Below are positions 10,926-21,310 of a DNA stretch of 64,000 nucleotides, piece after piece. The position numbers and the translations under genes are program-made. The notes under the pieces were generated by a model. It saw nothing but the letters and a program-made list of their open reading frames with translations. It was not told the origin of the DNA and ran no database searches. This DNA comes from Forficula auricularia. Lineage: Eukaryota > Arthropoda > Insecta > Dermaptera > Forficulidae. How positions within the stretch are numbered: position 1 is the first letter of the stretch; every line of letters starts with the position of its first letter. The DNA is taken from the NCBI GenBank assembly GCA_024734495.1, contig JALMQS010000313.1:186001-250000 (forward strand). The letters run 5' to 3'.

Positions 10926-11033
10926 CAGCTTATTTTTCTTTCCTCTTGATAATTCAAACTTTTTGATAATTCTAAGTCTCGATAATTCGAGTTTTTCTTG
11001 AAGTCCTTAGTTTGAATTATCGAGAGTCGACTG

Positions 11034-11269
11034 TATTTAAATGTATTATTATATTATATTATCTAAATTAATATTTAAATATACTCTTCATAAATTAAAG
11101 TTTTTCAAAAAATTTGAAAAAATCCATCTTTTTCTGACCCCCCTCCCCCCACTAAAAAATTCAAACTCCGGCGCCTATGTAGATATTTGTAATATATACA
11201 TATATAATGTATACTAATATAATATATTATATAGGCTTCAGATTAGCGATTTTCACTAATGGAACACTT
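11034..11269. other. Unassigned AT-rich spacer upstream of the kinase exon
   Basis: AT-rich with a C-run; it separates the pogo-like element from the GC-richer promoter zone. No element is recognised. Confidence 0.4.
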
Positions 11270-11299
11270 TGAAGTCCATTAAAATTCAGATAAAATAAG

Positions 11300-11584
11300 A
11301 AAGTGTGTGTATTTATAATGCGCATGCGTTTGCTGTCCCCCTGTGTCCCCTCCTCTTCTGCCGTCCCCTCTTCGGCTTGGGCTAAGCACCCACTGTGCGC
11401 CGCCGGCGCGTCTAACCCGATCTAACGTTAGTTTGGTTCGAATCCCGTTCCAATTGCCACTCGGCTTCCTTCCATTCACGCTCACCTTTCTCTCTCGATT
11501 TTTCTTCCTCGGCTCATGTGATTTTTTTTATCCTGAAACGACGTTTTGGTTTTGTTTGTTTTTCGTACGTGTCGTTTTTGTTTG
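11300..11584 (+). promoter_or_regulatory. Candidate promoter / 5' UTR of the kinase gene
   Basis: Base composition changes sharply from AT-rich repeats to GC-richer, CpG-containing sequence (CGCCGGCGCG near 11400) and pyrimidine-rich patches. This directly precedes the start codon and is the only such island next to a coding exon in the window. GCGCATGCG near 11322 resembles an NRF-1-type palindrome. There is no clear TATA box at the usual place; TATTTATAA lies near 11310. The transcription start was not determined, and an upstream non-coding exon is possible. Confidence 0.45.
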
Positions 11585-11756
11585 ATGGCTTCGTCTGTGG
11601 TGGCGCGTCCCCGCGCTCGCGGCCCCGCTGGGGGATCTACCCCCGTGGTGGGGCCCGTAGGCCCTGCGGTCAGTGACAGCAGTTCAAGCGAAAGCGAATC
11701 CGAACCCGAGGCAAAATCATCGCCCCTTGACCAGTATGAAATCATCAAAACAATAG
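11585..11756 (+). CDS. First coding exon of a serine/threonine protein kinase (partial)
   Basis: The exon encodes 57 residues plus one base of the next codon. The N-terminal half is rich in Ala, Gly, Pro and Arg, followed by an acidic serine cluster (SSSSESESEPE), then LDQYEIIKTIG, which fits the start of a kinase domain just before the glycine-rich ATP loop. The first loop glycine is split by a phase-1 intron: the donor AG|GTTAGT is at 11756/11757. ATG at 11585 is chosen because composition and frame are coherent from there; upstream in-frame codons are not ATG. The catalytic lysine, HRD and DFG motifs must lie in later exons, none of which I can find. IIKTIG suits a PKA-C3/PRKX-like AGC kinase; ERK5-like (YEIIETIG) is the main alternative. 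Confidence 0.65.
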
Positions 11757-11928
11757 GTTAGTCCGAAAATCCAACTGTATTTACAAAATATTTTTTGTCA
11801 TGAAGTGCATGCAGAAATTTTTTCGGGACAATGGAGGGGGGAGGAGAGGGTTAACATCTTACAACTTAAATATCTAAAAAATACCTACTTCACAGTATTC
11901 TTAATCAAAATTAAAAAATATACATCCA
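11757..11928 (+). other. Start of the first kinase intron
   Basis: The donor GTTAGT is followed by AT-rich sequence with a G-run. No acceptor and continuing kinase exon (GxGxFG, VAxK) is recognisable later in the window, so the intron extends at least to the SINE pair and probably much further. Confidence 0.5.
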
Positions 11929-12063
11929 GTGAGCTGACTGCCCGGAAAGCATGTTAGTTCTCAGTTTCGACTCCTGGGGGGATGCATCCCCTCTGATATC
12001 GCAATTTAATTATATTTCTATTAAAATCTTAGAATCTGTCCTAAAAATTAAATTCTTTCTCTT
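11929..12063 (+). repeat. tRNA-like SINE fragment, copy 1
   Basis: GAGCTGACTGCCCGGAAAGC followed by TTCGACTCC resembles the A- and B-box parts of a tRNA-derived SINE head. A short hairpin (GGGGGATGCATCCCC) follows, and the tail is AT-rich. Its T-arm is TCAGT/CCTGG, weakened relative to copy 2. About 130 bp are shared with copy 2. Confidence 0.5.
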
Positions 12064-12290
12064 TTAAAATTGATTTGTTAATCTGAACACGAGCTGATTT
12101 TTAAAAAGCATTCCAACTTTTCCAAAATAAGATGCTCAAATCTTTACTTTTATTTTTAAATAGCAGGACTTGTATGAAAAACTTTTTCATTTTTTAGGCA
12201 AAATTTTTTAATTTCCGTTATATATTAATGGAGTAAAGAATTTCTATGCTTATATCTTATATTGCGGTCAGAGAGTTTTTTGTCTCGGGA

Positions 12291-12427
12291 ATTTGTGAGC
12301 TGACTGCCCGGAAAGCATGTTAGTTCTCAGGTTCGACTCCTGGGGGGATGAATCCCCTCTGATATCGCAATTTAATAATATTTCTATTAAAAACTTAGAA
12401 TCTGTCCTAAAAATTAAATTCTTTCTC
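12291..12427 (+). repeat. tRNA-like SINE fragment, copy 2
   Basis: Same sequence as the 11929 copy in direct orientation, 362 bp further on. Here the B box reads GGTTCGACTCC and the T-arm pairs TCAGG with CCTGG around a seven-base TTCGACT loop, as in a tRNA. It lacks a complete acceptor stem, so it is not a functional tRNA gene. The shared AT-rich tail suggests either two SINE insertions or a local duplication. Confidence 0.55.
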
Positions 12428-12627
12428 CATATCAATATACATATAGGCGCCAGATTTTAAAATTTTTAGGGGAGGCTTAGAGAAAAAAAGGCTGGATGAC
12501 ATGTTACAAATTTCTATTAAAATGTAACCACAAAGTGAAATGAAAAACTTAAATAAAAATAAATATGTTTTTAAATATTATTTTAGATAATATTATATAT
12601 AATAAGAATATAATAATACCTACCAAA

Positions 12628-13240
12628 CAGTGGCATGCGGTCCATGGATGCTGTGGATGCTGTGCATCCCTAAAATTCAACTTTTTAAGATATTTTCATA
12701 ATTTCAGGAGGATATTAAAATTTTCAAATTATTATCCTTTATTTCAAATATTTCTATAAAAAAACATTTTTTTGTTTGAAAAGTACATGTGTACACAGTG
12801 TATATGTACAAAGTACACAGTGTATATTAGTTCTCAAAATGAAATAAAATTGTTGCATAGTTTCAAGAGTCTATTAAAATGAATGCTTTTTCCGAAAAGG
12901 GCGCTGATAGAAGTTTTGAAGTAGCTGCCTGGTATATCTTCCAGTTCAAGCATGTCAAAGACAAGTCCATACGAGTTTTCGTCGGATGAAAATTGTTCTC
13001 GCTGAGGAACTATTAAAATAGTAATAATACAATAAAGAAATAAATAAAGATGATTCGAGAATTTCTGGATTAATCCATTTCTAAAAACTCTCAATATATA
13101 AGATAGGAAATAACTAAGAGTGTTATAGACAAGGCATATCTTGCTTATATCAATAGAATTATGAGAAATTTAAGATTTTCTTATAGGACAGGTTGATTTA
13201 TTGGGTCGATTTCCATCTCAGGGACTGTGGAATTAAAATC
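12628..13240 (-). mobile_element. Repeat 'W' (CAGTGGCATGCGG end), copy 1
   Basis: One end reads CAGTGGCATGCGGTCC, like a hAT terminus, and is followed by GGATGCTGTGGATGCTGTG. The rest matches the sequence at 44931-45440 in inverted orientation. A minus-strand frame (13094 down to 12834) contains DMLELEDIPG and FGKSIHFN; the other copy encodes DMLELEAIPG and FCKIIHFN at the same place. Conservation at the protein level across diverged copies implies a real element-encoded protein, but I do not recognise the family. The distal end was not located. Confidence 0.5.
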
Positions 13241-13439
13241 ATAAGATTTAATTTCTGACTCTTATCCCTCACTCACACAAAGGAGTATCCGTTTGGGGCG
13301 AAGGTCCTAAAATATATTTTTTAAAAATCTAATGTTAAATTAGAAAAATGACGATGAAATTGGCAAAAAAAACATTAAAATTTCAAAAAATGAAGGATAC
13401 ATTTTTGGGTAGCATCCCTTGATTGAAGTCACCAACCGC
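13241..13439. other. Unassigned stretch
   Basis: AT-rich, with no identified feature. Confidence 0.4.
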
Positions 13440-13745
13440 CACTGTTAGCATAATACATTTACAAATTAAAAAAAAAAAAAATGTAAATAACATTTTAACA
13501 GTTAAAATATAGAGATCAAATAAATTATATTAAAAAAAAAAACAACTAAAAAACACTCTTCTAAAAAGTACAAAATAATATAATACTTAATCAAAAAGTG
13601 TGGGCGCAGAAACTTGTTTAATTTCGACAAAGTTCCTCATGCTTTTTGATTAAGTATTACAATATTTTGTACTTTTTAAACATATTTTTTTTTTTTTAAA
13701 TATTATTTTTTTACTTTTTAGTGTTAATTATTTTTATAGAGAAAA
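13440..13745. mobile_element. Foldback MITE (ACTTAATCAAAAAG family), copy 1
   Basis: Arms carrying AAAACACTCTTCTAAAAAGT and TACTTAATCAAAAAG fold against CTTTTTGATTAAGTATTAC and TTTTGTACTTTTTA around a short core. A second copy is at 16135-16325. Poly-A and poly-T runs border the arms. Confidence 0.65.
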
Positions 13746-13789
13746 GTTTGCAGAATTTAACAGAATAAACTGTATTTATTTTTATTATT

Positions 13790-15042
13790 TTTATATAATT
13801 TCATTTAAATTGAGTAGGTAAACAATTATTTTTATAAATGTTTTTGGAATTTAACAGAACAAAAGTCACATTGATAGATAGATAAATACATACATACACA
13901 TGCAGGTGAAGCTAATATAAAGTGTGTAAAAAGAAATTTATTTTACAAGAGTGTCCACCCCCCTAGCTTCATGACTCACCCTGCCTCCCCAGTTTTATGG
14001 AAAGTAACATCCTCCCCATTTTATTCAGTTCTAAAAAATTAGAAGAGCTTTTTATTACATTTTGTTGAAATTACAAGATTTGACCGCTATTATTTTTAGC
14101 ATATAATTTTAAAATGCAACAATATTCAACCCCCCTCCAGGAATTTCAATTACGCACTATCCATAGTATCCACAATGTTTCAAACTATATAGTGCCTATA
14201 TAGATTTTCGAAACATTGTGCTACTAAAGGATGGGTCTTAACCCCCCCCCCCTCTGTGGACACCCCTGTATTTTATATTATTTTAAAGAAGTGATTTCAT
14301 TAAACATAAATGTTGATGTGGCCATGTGACTTTACCATACATCTGGCCCTTAATAAAATAAGGTATAATTATTTAATTTTATAATATAATATAATATAAT
14401 TTTAAAATTTAATATCTTAATTTTGGACCTATTAGCAACCAATAATATCTTTCTTTTAATTATGAGACTATTCTATTAGAAATATCAGTTTTCTTCGATT
14501 TTGTTTGAAGATATTTTTAACCCCCCTCATTTTGGTCACTATCAATTTCAAATAGTGAGTCATTTTTATAAGGTCGTATAGAGTGCATATTCAAAATTTC
14601 CTATAAATCAATCAAAGGGTTTAGGACTTGTATTGATATTTTTTGAACCCTTCCCAATTTTTAATCATACGTTTTGAATTATAACTCAAGTACATACTGA
14701 ATATTCTCCTCTCTTTCTAAATTTTCATAGACGGCACTCACTTCCTGTTTCAAGCACTCTCTTAATTGTCCCGTTTTCAGAAAAAAATATTATGGTAAGT
14801 CTAGGTATTACCAGACCTCTGGAACCTAGCACACAAGTTTATTACTAAGAACACCATACTGCTACGTTTCAATTTTTGATCTCATCATATGCTACTTAAT
14901 TGTATTTTTACACGCTTTATACTATTTTCACCTGATTGTATGTATCTATCTATCTATCAATTTGACTTTTGTTCTGTTAAATTCCAAAAACATTTCTTTA
15001 TAAATAATTGTTTAACTACTTAATTTAAATGAAATTATATGG
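13790..15042. repeat. Large interrupted inverted repeat (arms 13790-13932 and 14908-15042)
   Basis: The left arm has ATTTCATTTAAATTGAGTAG, GGAATTTAACAGAACAAAAG and a GATA run; the right arm carries their complements (TTTTGTTCTGTTAAATTCC and a TATC run). With the two foldback MITEs (13440 and 16135) on the outside, the pattern suggests one palindromic element of nearly 3 kb whose right arm was split by Y and AACCGACTTC repeats. The 975-bp centre holds G/C-run-bearing repeat debris and the end of an X repeat at 14305-14350. Confidence 0.55.
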
Positions 15043-15054
15043 AATGGATGACGG

Positions 15055-15366
15055 GACGAGGAATAGGAATAATGGAATTGAAATAATTATCGGAAAAGAG
15101 GGTTTTTTATTTAATTAGTTTTTTCCTCTTATTAAAAACAAGGACTAAAAGATGATCAAGGACATTCGATGGTGGAGAAGTAATCTCCGGAGTCGAAGCT
15201 CAAAAACAATGTATGCATAAATTCATGTAAAATAAATGGTTTAATAAAAATTATATGAAATTATATGGATTGAAGATTGAATAATAGAAATAGAAATATT
15301 ATCGGACAAATGTTTTTTTTATTTAATTAGTTTTTTCCTCTTATTAAAAACAAGGACTAATAAATA
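15055..15366 (+). repeat. 'Y' repeat copies 3 and 4 (partial)
   Basis: One nearly complete copy (15055-15257) and one truncated copy (15288-15366) share TTATCGGA..., TTTTTTCCTCTTATTAAAAA and AAGGACTAA with the 7.7-kb copies. Confidence 0.65.
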
Positions 15367-15935
15367 AAATCGGTGCCAAACAAACTATACCTATAAGCGA
15401 GCGTACCCACCAAATGTACTAAGTAAGATCCGTCGAGTGCGATTCATAAAAGGTATATGTTTGGCACCGACTTAAAAAGTAATTTCATGTTAATATTTCG
15501 TCGTTTAGTTGTAACTAAATAAGATAATAATTATTTTATACCTTTTAGTGTATTTTATTTGTTGCATTTAATTTTTTGAAGTCGGTTTATTTTTTCTTAA
15601 AAACTTTTATTTTTCTCTTTTTAGTGATGTTATTAATAGTGATCCTATCATCAGAACTTGACCAAATTAATAATGCACCATCCGTAAGATACCCCCTTTC
15701 CAATAAAAAAAGAATCATCGAAATCGGTTCATAAACAAAGAAGTTAGTCCTGAACAAACCTAACAAAAAAGGTCTAATACCTATGAAAAAAAATGGGACC
15801 AATCGGAAAGTAGACTGGACCCAATGTAAAAAAAAATTCAAAATCGGTTCACAATTGGCGGAGATATGAGGTAACATAGGCACAAAAAAAAATTCAGTCG
15901 AATAGAGAACCTCCTCCTTTTTTTGAAGTCGGTTA
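15367..15935 (-). mobile_element. AACCGACTTC-family element, partial
   Basis: It contains the core AAGCGAGCGTACCCACCAAA and GTAAGATCCGTCGAGTGCG, the arm ATTTCATGTTAATATTTCGT, the internal GATGATTC/GAATCATC block and a terminal CTCCTCCTTTTTTTGAAGTC at 15912-15931. The arrangement is the minus orientation relative to the 41-kb copy. Confidence 0.65.
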
Positions 15936-16134
15936 AAAAGATGATCAAGGACGGTCGATGGTGGGGAAGTTATCTCCGAAGTCGAAGCTCAAATACAATG
16001 TATACATTAATTCATGTAAAATAATTGGATCAATAAATGAAATTATATGAAAACAATAAAAATAAATACATTTCATTCTGTTAAATTCCGCAAACTTTTC
16101 TCTATAAAAATAATTAAGACTAGTAAAAAAATAA

Positions 16135-16325
16135 ATTATATTAAAAAAAAAAAAAAAAACTAAAAAACACTCTTCTAAAAAGTACAAAATAATGTAATAC
16201 TTAATCAAAAAGGGTGGGGCACTTTGTCGTAATTAATTAAAAGCTTCTGCACCCCACACTTTTTATTAAGTATTACATTATTTTAAACTTTTTAGAAGCG
16301 TGTTTTTTAGTTTTTTTAAAATATA
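16135..16325. mobile_element. Foldback MITE (ACTTAATCAAAAAG family), copy 2
   Basis: Compact and nearly perfect: AAAACACTCTTCTAAAAAGT and TAATACTTAATCAAAAAG in the left arm pair with the right arm around a core of about 50 bp. This is clearer than the 13.4-kb copy. Confidence 0.7.
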
Positions 16326-16865
16326 ATTTTTTATTAGCATTTTTTTTTAGATTTTCGTTCAATCTGAGTAAAGAACACTCATCTAGTTGAAAAATTTAAC
16401 AAAAGTTTTTCACAAAAAAATTTGTCCAAATATTTCCTTTTACGTAGCGCTATTATTTGTATTTGAATATTAAACTGCTTCTACATATTGTTTTAAATGA
16501 GACGAAATGTTTTTAAATAAGACCTACGTAAAGTCATTGATTGATGTGGTAGAATAATTTGTAAATAGTAATTAGTAGAGAGGATTAATTGCAGTTTTAA
16601 TATACATTATTTTGTTTATCATAGCTGTTTGATTTAATAGGTTTGCTTGTCTCCATTTGTTTACATTAGTTGCTAGGGAATGAAAGTCCAATGATACCCT
16701 GTGATGGTGTGTTTATTAATTTGTTATTCAAGTTTATCATTTCATGAAAAAAGACATTTCGGGCAGCGGGCTTTGAAGTATTATATTCATTCGAGAATTT
16801 TCAGGTTTTCTTTTTCTTGCTTATATATCCTGAAGAAAAATCATTTTCAAGATTAATTTTTTTCC
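16326..16865. other. Unassigned AT-rich stretch
   Basis: No frame, RNA gene or repeat recognised. Confidence 0.4.
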
Positions 16866-18069
16866 TTAAAGTAATTGTTTCGCGACAATACTAGCAAAAA
16901 GTTAATGCTAGAGTATATAGAACAGACAATAAGGATTCATAATTCATAAGCCCAAAACTTTTTGCTGTTTAAGTACCACTACTAGCCAATCCCGTGCTCG
17001 TTTGACAAATCTGGCAACATTGTCCCAGCTTGAATATTTTTATCATAGAAATGACAGAAAAAATACATTATAAAGGTCGATTTATAAAACAAAAAGTTCT
17101 TAATAAGCGATTGAAAGCTGTTGCGACATTGACTGAAGCGAAAAAACATCAAAAAAATTACTAAAGTTAACCCACTTTTTAGGTTAAATACATTCGTTGT
17201 TGCCAACTTGTTTTAGTGTAAATTTTTCATTATTCATTCATTATTATCTCAGAAACTGTGTTGTAACCAGGGGGATAGGGAGTGCCTGTAAAATTAGAAC
17301 ATAGGCGAGTAAATTGTCTCCTGAAGCGGGGGAAAGAAGAAGCTTGTCCGCCATATTGCATAGTTCAAAACATTGCCAAACATAACGTTATCAAATGAGA
17401 AATACATGTTTAACAAAGAGCTAATACTCTCATATAAGCACGCTTTTCTTTGAAATAAAATACAGTATATGTTCCTATGACTATTTTATGTATATTCATC
17501 TTATTTTAATGTGAACTAATTTTAATTTCAATTTTCTCTAGATATCTGTAAAAATCAAAAAACTATAATTTAAAATAATTCTTTTATTAGTTTTTTATTT
17601 AGGTGACCTTATCATTTTGAAAATCGAAGGTAAAATGATATATATTTTAGTATAGGACCATATGGAAATCTCAATGTTTTGAAAGATCCAAGATGGCGGA
17701 CTGTGAGTCAGCGATGACGTAGGCAGGAGACACTTTTCTAGCCAAAAGCTCTCTCCCTATCTCCCTGGTTGTAACTATGAATAAAAATTTCTTAAAAAAT
17801 GTATTAGTTATTGTTTAATGTTTATTTAGTTTTTTATAACAATCGTAAGAAGAGTTTCTTAATTATAATTAAATATGTATGTAAACTTTCCGATATAGTG
17901 CAATTTATAAGAGTCTGAAAAACTCTATCTTTGGAATTTATTATCTCCGGAACTATATTGTTCATAAATTTCATTTTGCCACCAATCGATGCAGAAGTAT
18001 TTAAATAATAATCTCTCTAAATTTCAAAAAAATCCAAAGAAAACCCATATGGGGAAACAACTACCTTAA
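16866..18069 (-). mobile_element. TTAA-flanked DNA transposon, copy 2 (interrupted)
   Basis: The element body 16870-18065 is the reverse complement of copy 1 (194-891) along its whole length apart from a 490-bp hAT insertion. The ends read AGTAATTGTTTCGCGAC and GGGGAAACAACTACC, with TTAA at 16866-16869 and 18066-18069. No intact transposase is present. Copies 1 and 2 differ by many substitutions, so both are old. Confidence 0.85.
17278..17767. mobile_element. hAT-type element nested in the TTAA transposon, perfect 8-bp target duplication
   Basis: The ends CAGGGGGATAGGGAG and, on the reverse strand, CAGGGAGATAGGGAG are terminal inverted repeats. GTTGTAAC is present exactly on both sides (17270-17277 and 17768-17775). 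Copy 1 of the host element reads straight through this point with a single GTTACAA, so the uninserted site is known from the same window. The 490-bp interior shows no frame of note; it includes CCAAGATGGCGGAC near the right end. Confidence 0.92.
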
Positions 18070-18347
18070 CTGTCCGAGTTCCCATAACCACGTTTATTAA
18101 AATTACGGACCTAGCAAGTTGGTTCTCGTGGCCAAATATTTACATATTCTAAAGCTAAACGAAGGAATGATTGATTTTGGACTTTCTAGCAGAATTCGCA
18201 AATCAGAGAAAATTCAAATTATAAATATAGGGATCTCCCGAACGGTATTAGATGAGCTGAAATTATGTACACAAGTAGTAGATATTAATATACCTCACCT
18301 CTTTGAAAATATATAGTGATGCTGTTTTAAGAAATTTTGGATTAGAC
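18070..18347. repeat. Dispersed 'A' family fragment
   Basis: GATGAGCTGAAATTATGTACAC and neighbouring text match the motif shared by about a dozen dispersed copies (see 51050-51700). The short open frame here is incidental. Confidence 0.4.
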
Positions 18348-18538
18348 TAGTGCTTCTTAATCTACTTCCATTTGGGTCGTGAAACATAGGGCAACAATGA
18401 CACCGAAACAATGATCAATGACATTTTTTTAATTTTTCTCACTTTTTTTTCTAGTTAGCGCAAATGTTTGCTTCTAGAAATTATGAAGTTCGCGGCGCAC
18501 ATTTGAAGAGACCGCGGCGCACAGTTTGGGAACCTCTG
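18348..18538. mobile_element. Small hAT element (AACCTCTG end), copy 1
   Basis: The right end, GCGGCGCACAGTTTGGGAAC-CTCTG, matches the right end of the element at 33868-34282. The left end TAGTGCTTCTTAATC is a degenerate counterpart. A clear 8-bp duplication was not found. The motif GCGGCGCACA is repeated twice inside. Confidence 0.55.
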
Positions 18539-19930
18539 CTATAACATATTGAATAAATAATTAACGTGTAGAGACCGTATTAAATATGAGTCAGATTAAA
18601 GACAATTTAATGTTTCTTATTCTATCTATAGGATCTCATATATTTTTCTGTAATATATGTAACTAAAAATTATATTTCTCGTAAATATTTGATATTACAT
18701 ACAAAATTTAGCAATTTTTCACACCAGGTGCAGAAGGACGCACTTTATGATTCTGAAGTCTAATATGATCATTTTTAGTTCCTCCCCCCTCCCAAAAAAA
18801 TACTCTACAAATTGAATTCCTTACCGCTACAAAGATGAAATGAAGGTCAATTATTTCCGCAGACAGCCTTTACGTGCCCCGTTATATTTTAATTTTTTAT
18901 CTCTGCGAATTTTCGTGGAAGCCAAAAAGCACAGCTGCCGGAGACTAAAGTTATTACTTATTTCACGGTACGCTTTTCAAACGAAGAAATTAGTTTTTCG
19001 CTTCAATTATTTAAGGTTGTATAACTTAAGAAATATTCAAAATAATCGAATCATGGTCTTGAAATTGTTAATTCTCATTATTTTACTCTTTTTATCGATA
19101 TATTAGCTATGTCTTAGTTTAGGAAAAAATAAAACAATTTTCAAGTCTAGATTTTACGTAAATTTTGAAAAATAAGCAAACCATTTAAGATAGAAATCTG
19201 AAATTTGGCCAATCGATGTTTATTAATACAAATTTTTCTGCGAAAGTTGGCTCATTATTTACAAACGGTAGAGAGTTATCCATATAAATATTCGATTTTT
19301 CTGCATTTTTCCACCGAAAGTTCGCAAACTAAAAATCACAAAATGTAATTTTAGCTTCATTAGGTACAACTAACAGTGCAGCTTACTAATATATAATGTT
19401 GTGTCAAATTTCAGGTTATTAGCTATTTTCCTATATAAAGAATCAAAAATCATTTATGAAAATGAATTTTTTCATTGTTTCCCACATTAGCCCAGTATTT
19501 CGGGGAATTTCACCTTACATTAATTGCGAGAAAAGATTTTTCTAGAAACGTTTGTTATGGTGTGGGTATGCCAAATCTAAGTTTGCGACTTCGAAATTTT
19601 CAGACTTTTTCCAATTTTTGCTTATAACTCGAAAACGGTCCATATTTTGTAAATAATCGTCCTATAGTAAATTAAAGAGGACAAAATTTCGCGTTGATAA
19701 AAAAAAAAGCAAAATTGGTCCAGTAGTTTGATTTTTTATGGGGATCCAAAAAACAATCACTCCCCCCCCCTCCCGGATCACTTTTGAATATCCCAAAAAC
19801 TTACACTTTTTCGATTTTTTCATATTTTGACCATGAAGGACGTTTTCGACAAAGATCACTCTATACATTTTTAAACTAGATTAAATTTGCTACAATTAAA
19901 ACAAAGTTTCATCTTAATTGGATAATGGTA
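18539..19930. other. Unassigned stretch with weak 'A' family text
   Basis: AT-rich. AAATTTCAGGTTATTAGCTA near 19418 recalls family A. The 88-codon frame near 18840 has no recognised domain, and its hydrophobic end looks like chance AT-rich coding. Confidence 0.4.
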
Positions 19931-19934
19931 ACCC

Positions 19935-20340
19935 GTGCCACAATGAGGTTGGATTTTTGAAAAAATGCAATTTTTTGCAAAAAATCGAAGTTTTTCTTCA
20001 TAAAATGAAAACCACGCATCCTATAAATTTGATTCCTATCTCATTCTCTAGGAAAGTTTTTTGAATTGAACTTTTACTTGGGCCCTTTTTTGATTTATAG
20101 ATAGGCAGCATTTTCCGGACAGAATATGATCCGAATCCTTAAAAGTTACATGGAAAATGTTGGATATCTATAAATCTAAGAGTTTTGTCAAAAAAATGGT
20201 CCAAATAAACAATCAAGCCAACAAAATCTCATAGAGAATGAGACAGAAATCAAGTTTCTAGAATGAGTGGTTTTCATTTTATGAAGGAAAAACTGCGATT
20301 TTTTTTAAATTCAACCTCATTGCGCCACTGGTATCAAATA
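19935..20340. mobile_element. Foldback element, ~400 bp
   Basis: Left arm CAATGAGGTTGGATTT..CTTCATAAAATGAAAACCAC pairs with right arm GTGGTTTTCATTTTATGAAG..TTCAACCTCATTGCG; inner blocks TATCTCATTCTCTAGG and ATAGAGAATGAGACAG also pair. The arms are about 120 bp and the loop about 160 bp. No frame was found. Confidence 0.7.
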
Positions 20341-20900
20341 ATAGTCCTCGAATTGGGCTAAAATTGCCAAACTTTGAGATTGATGAAGTTCTCAAGATCT
20401 CTTTCAATGGACCTTAATCAGCATTAATTCATGTTAAAAATTCGTTAAGAAGTCCAAGTTAAAACATCAGGTAAATTTATCTTTTCTGACATAAAAAAGT
20501 TTCTCTTGTCTCAATGGTGATGAACACATCAAATGACAATTTAAGTTGTCATCAATTTGAAATTAATTAATTAAATTAATGGGCGAATTTCATTCACACT
20601 TCTGACGAGGTTTTATACGCGGAAATACCTGTCAAGCTAATTGACAACATTCAGCATTAATAGATTGCATGTCAAATACAATGAGTTCAAAACCAATGAC
20701 CTCTTGGAAAGCACCCGTTCTCACAAGATTACCTGCTCGTCATTCTATTCTATTATAAGCGATTAAATAAGAATTATATGGTACGCTTGGCGGGCTTTTT
20801 TATACTATTATTTTGACTCAATTGTTTTTAAAAATGTCTAAGACTTGCAGAAAAATAATTCCCTGCCGTTATTTTTTCTGGATTCTCCGATACCCCGGTT
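20341..20900. other. Unassigned stretch
   Basis: AT-rich sequence with no recognised frame, RNA or element. Confidence 0.4.
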
Positions 20901-21310
20901 AACGTGATGTGTGTATAAAGTTCGTTCTAGTGCAAAAATGTTTTTATTTCCAAAACAAATGACTGATTAGATTTTGGGCTTCATAGATTAAGGTGAAAAA
21001 TCCGATAAAATTAAATCGTTATATTGAGGGATTTCTCGAACGGCTGTAGTTAATATAGCCATGAAAACACAAGAGAGTAAGGTCAGATAAAGTTCATTCT
21101 TGTGCCAAAATGTTTGTATTTTAAAAGAAAGAACTGATTTTATAGCTTCCGAGAATTTCTATCTGTAAAATGGTGTAAATCAGAAAAAAATCGGATGGCT
21201 GTAGATACGGAGCTGGAATTTAATTTAATGTTCAAGTTTGTATTAACACTTGTACAATTATGTCATGTCTAGTTTTATAGCTCAAACCGTTAGCTGACAA
21301 AAAAATTGCC
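20901..21310. repeat. Dispersed 'A' family, tandem fragments
   Basis: Two successive blocks share GTTCRTTCTWGTGCMAAAATG followed by GTATTT/TTATTTCCAAAA and AACTGATT, which are marks of the A family. Confidence 0.5.

Larger units (their letters stand above)
9268..11033. mobile_element. pogo/Tigger-like element with TA target site
   Basis: The left end CAGTGGAGTCTCGATTATTT and the right end (reverse strand) CAGTCGACTCTCGATAATTC are terminal inverted repeats, and TA borders both ends (9266-9267 and 11034-11035). CAGT...CTCGATAAT ends with a TA duplication are typical of pogo/Tigger elements of the Tc1/mariner group. Many internal GATAATTCGAA words repeat the end motif. No transposase frame is visible; the interior is replaced by two copies of an unrelated repeat, so this is a non-autonomous derivative. 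Confidence 0.75.

Noticed and set aside
11546..11584. Extension of the kinase exon upstream
   Set aside because: The frame is open further 5', but it would start from a non-ATG codon and encodes poly-Phe/Val-type text expected of T-rich UTR.
11482..11748. Minus-strand open frame opposite the kinase exon
   Set aside because: Shadow of the GC-rich coding exon; no domain, no splice logic.
12291..12370. Functional tRNA gene
   Set aside because: Good T-arm, but no complete acceptor or anticodon stem; better explained as SINE.
18840..19106. 88-codon frame with hydrophobic C-terminus as a small membrane protein
   Set aside because: No conserved context, no splice or promoter signal, and AT-rich codons naturally give Leu/Ile runs.
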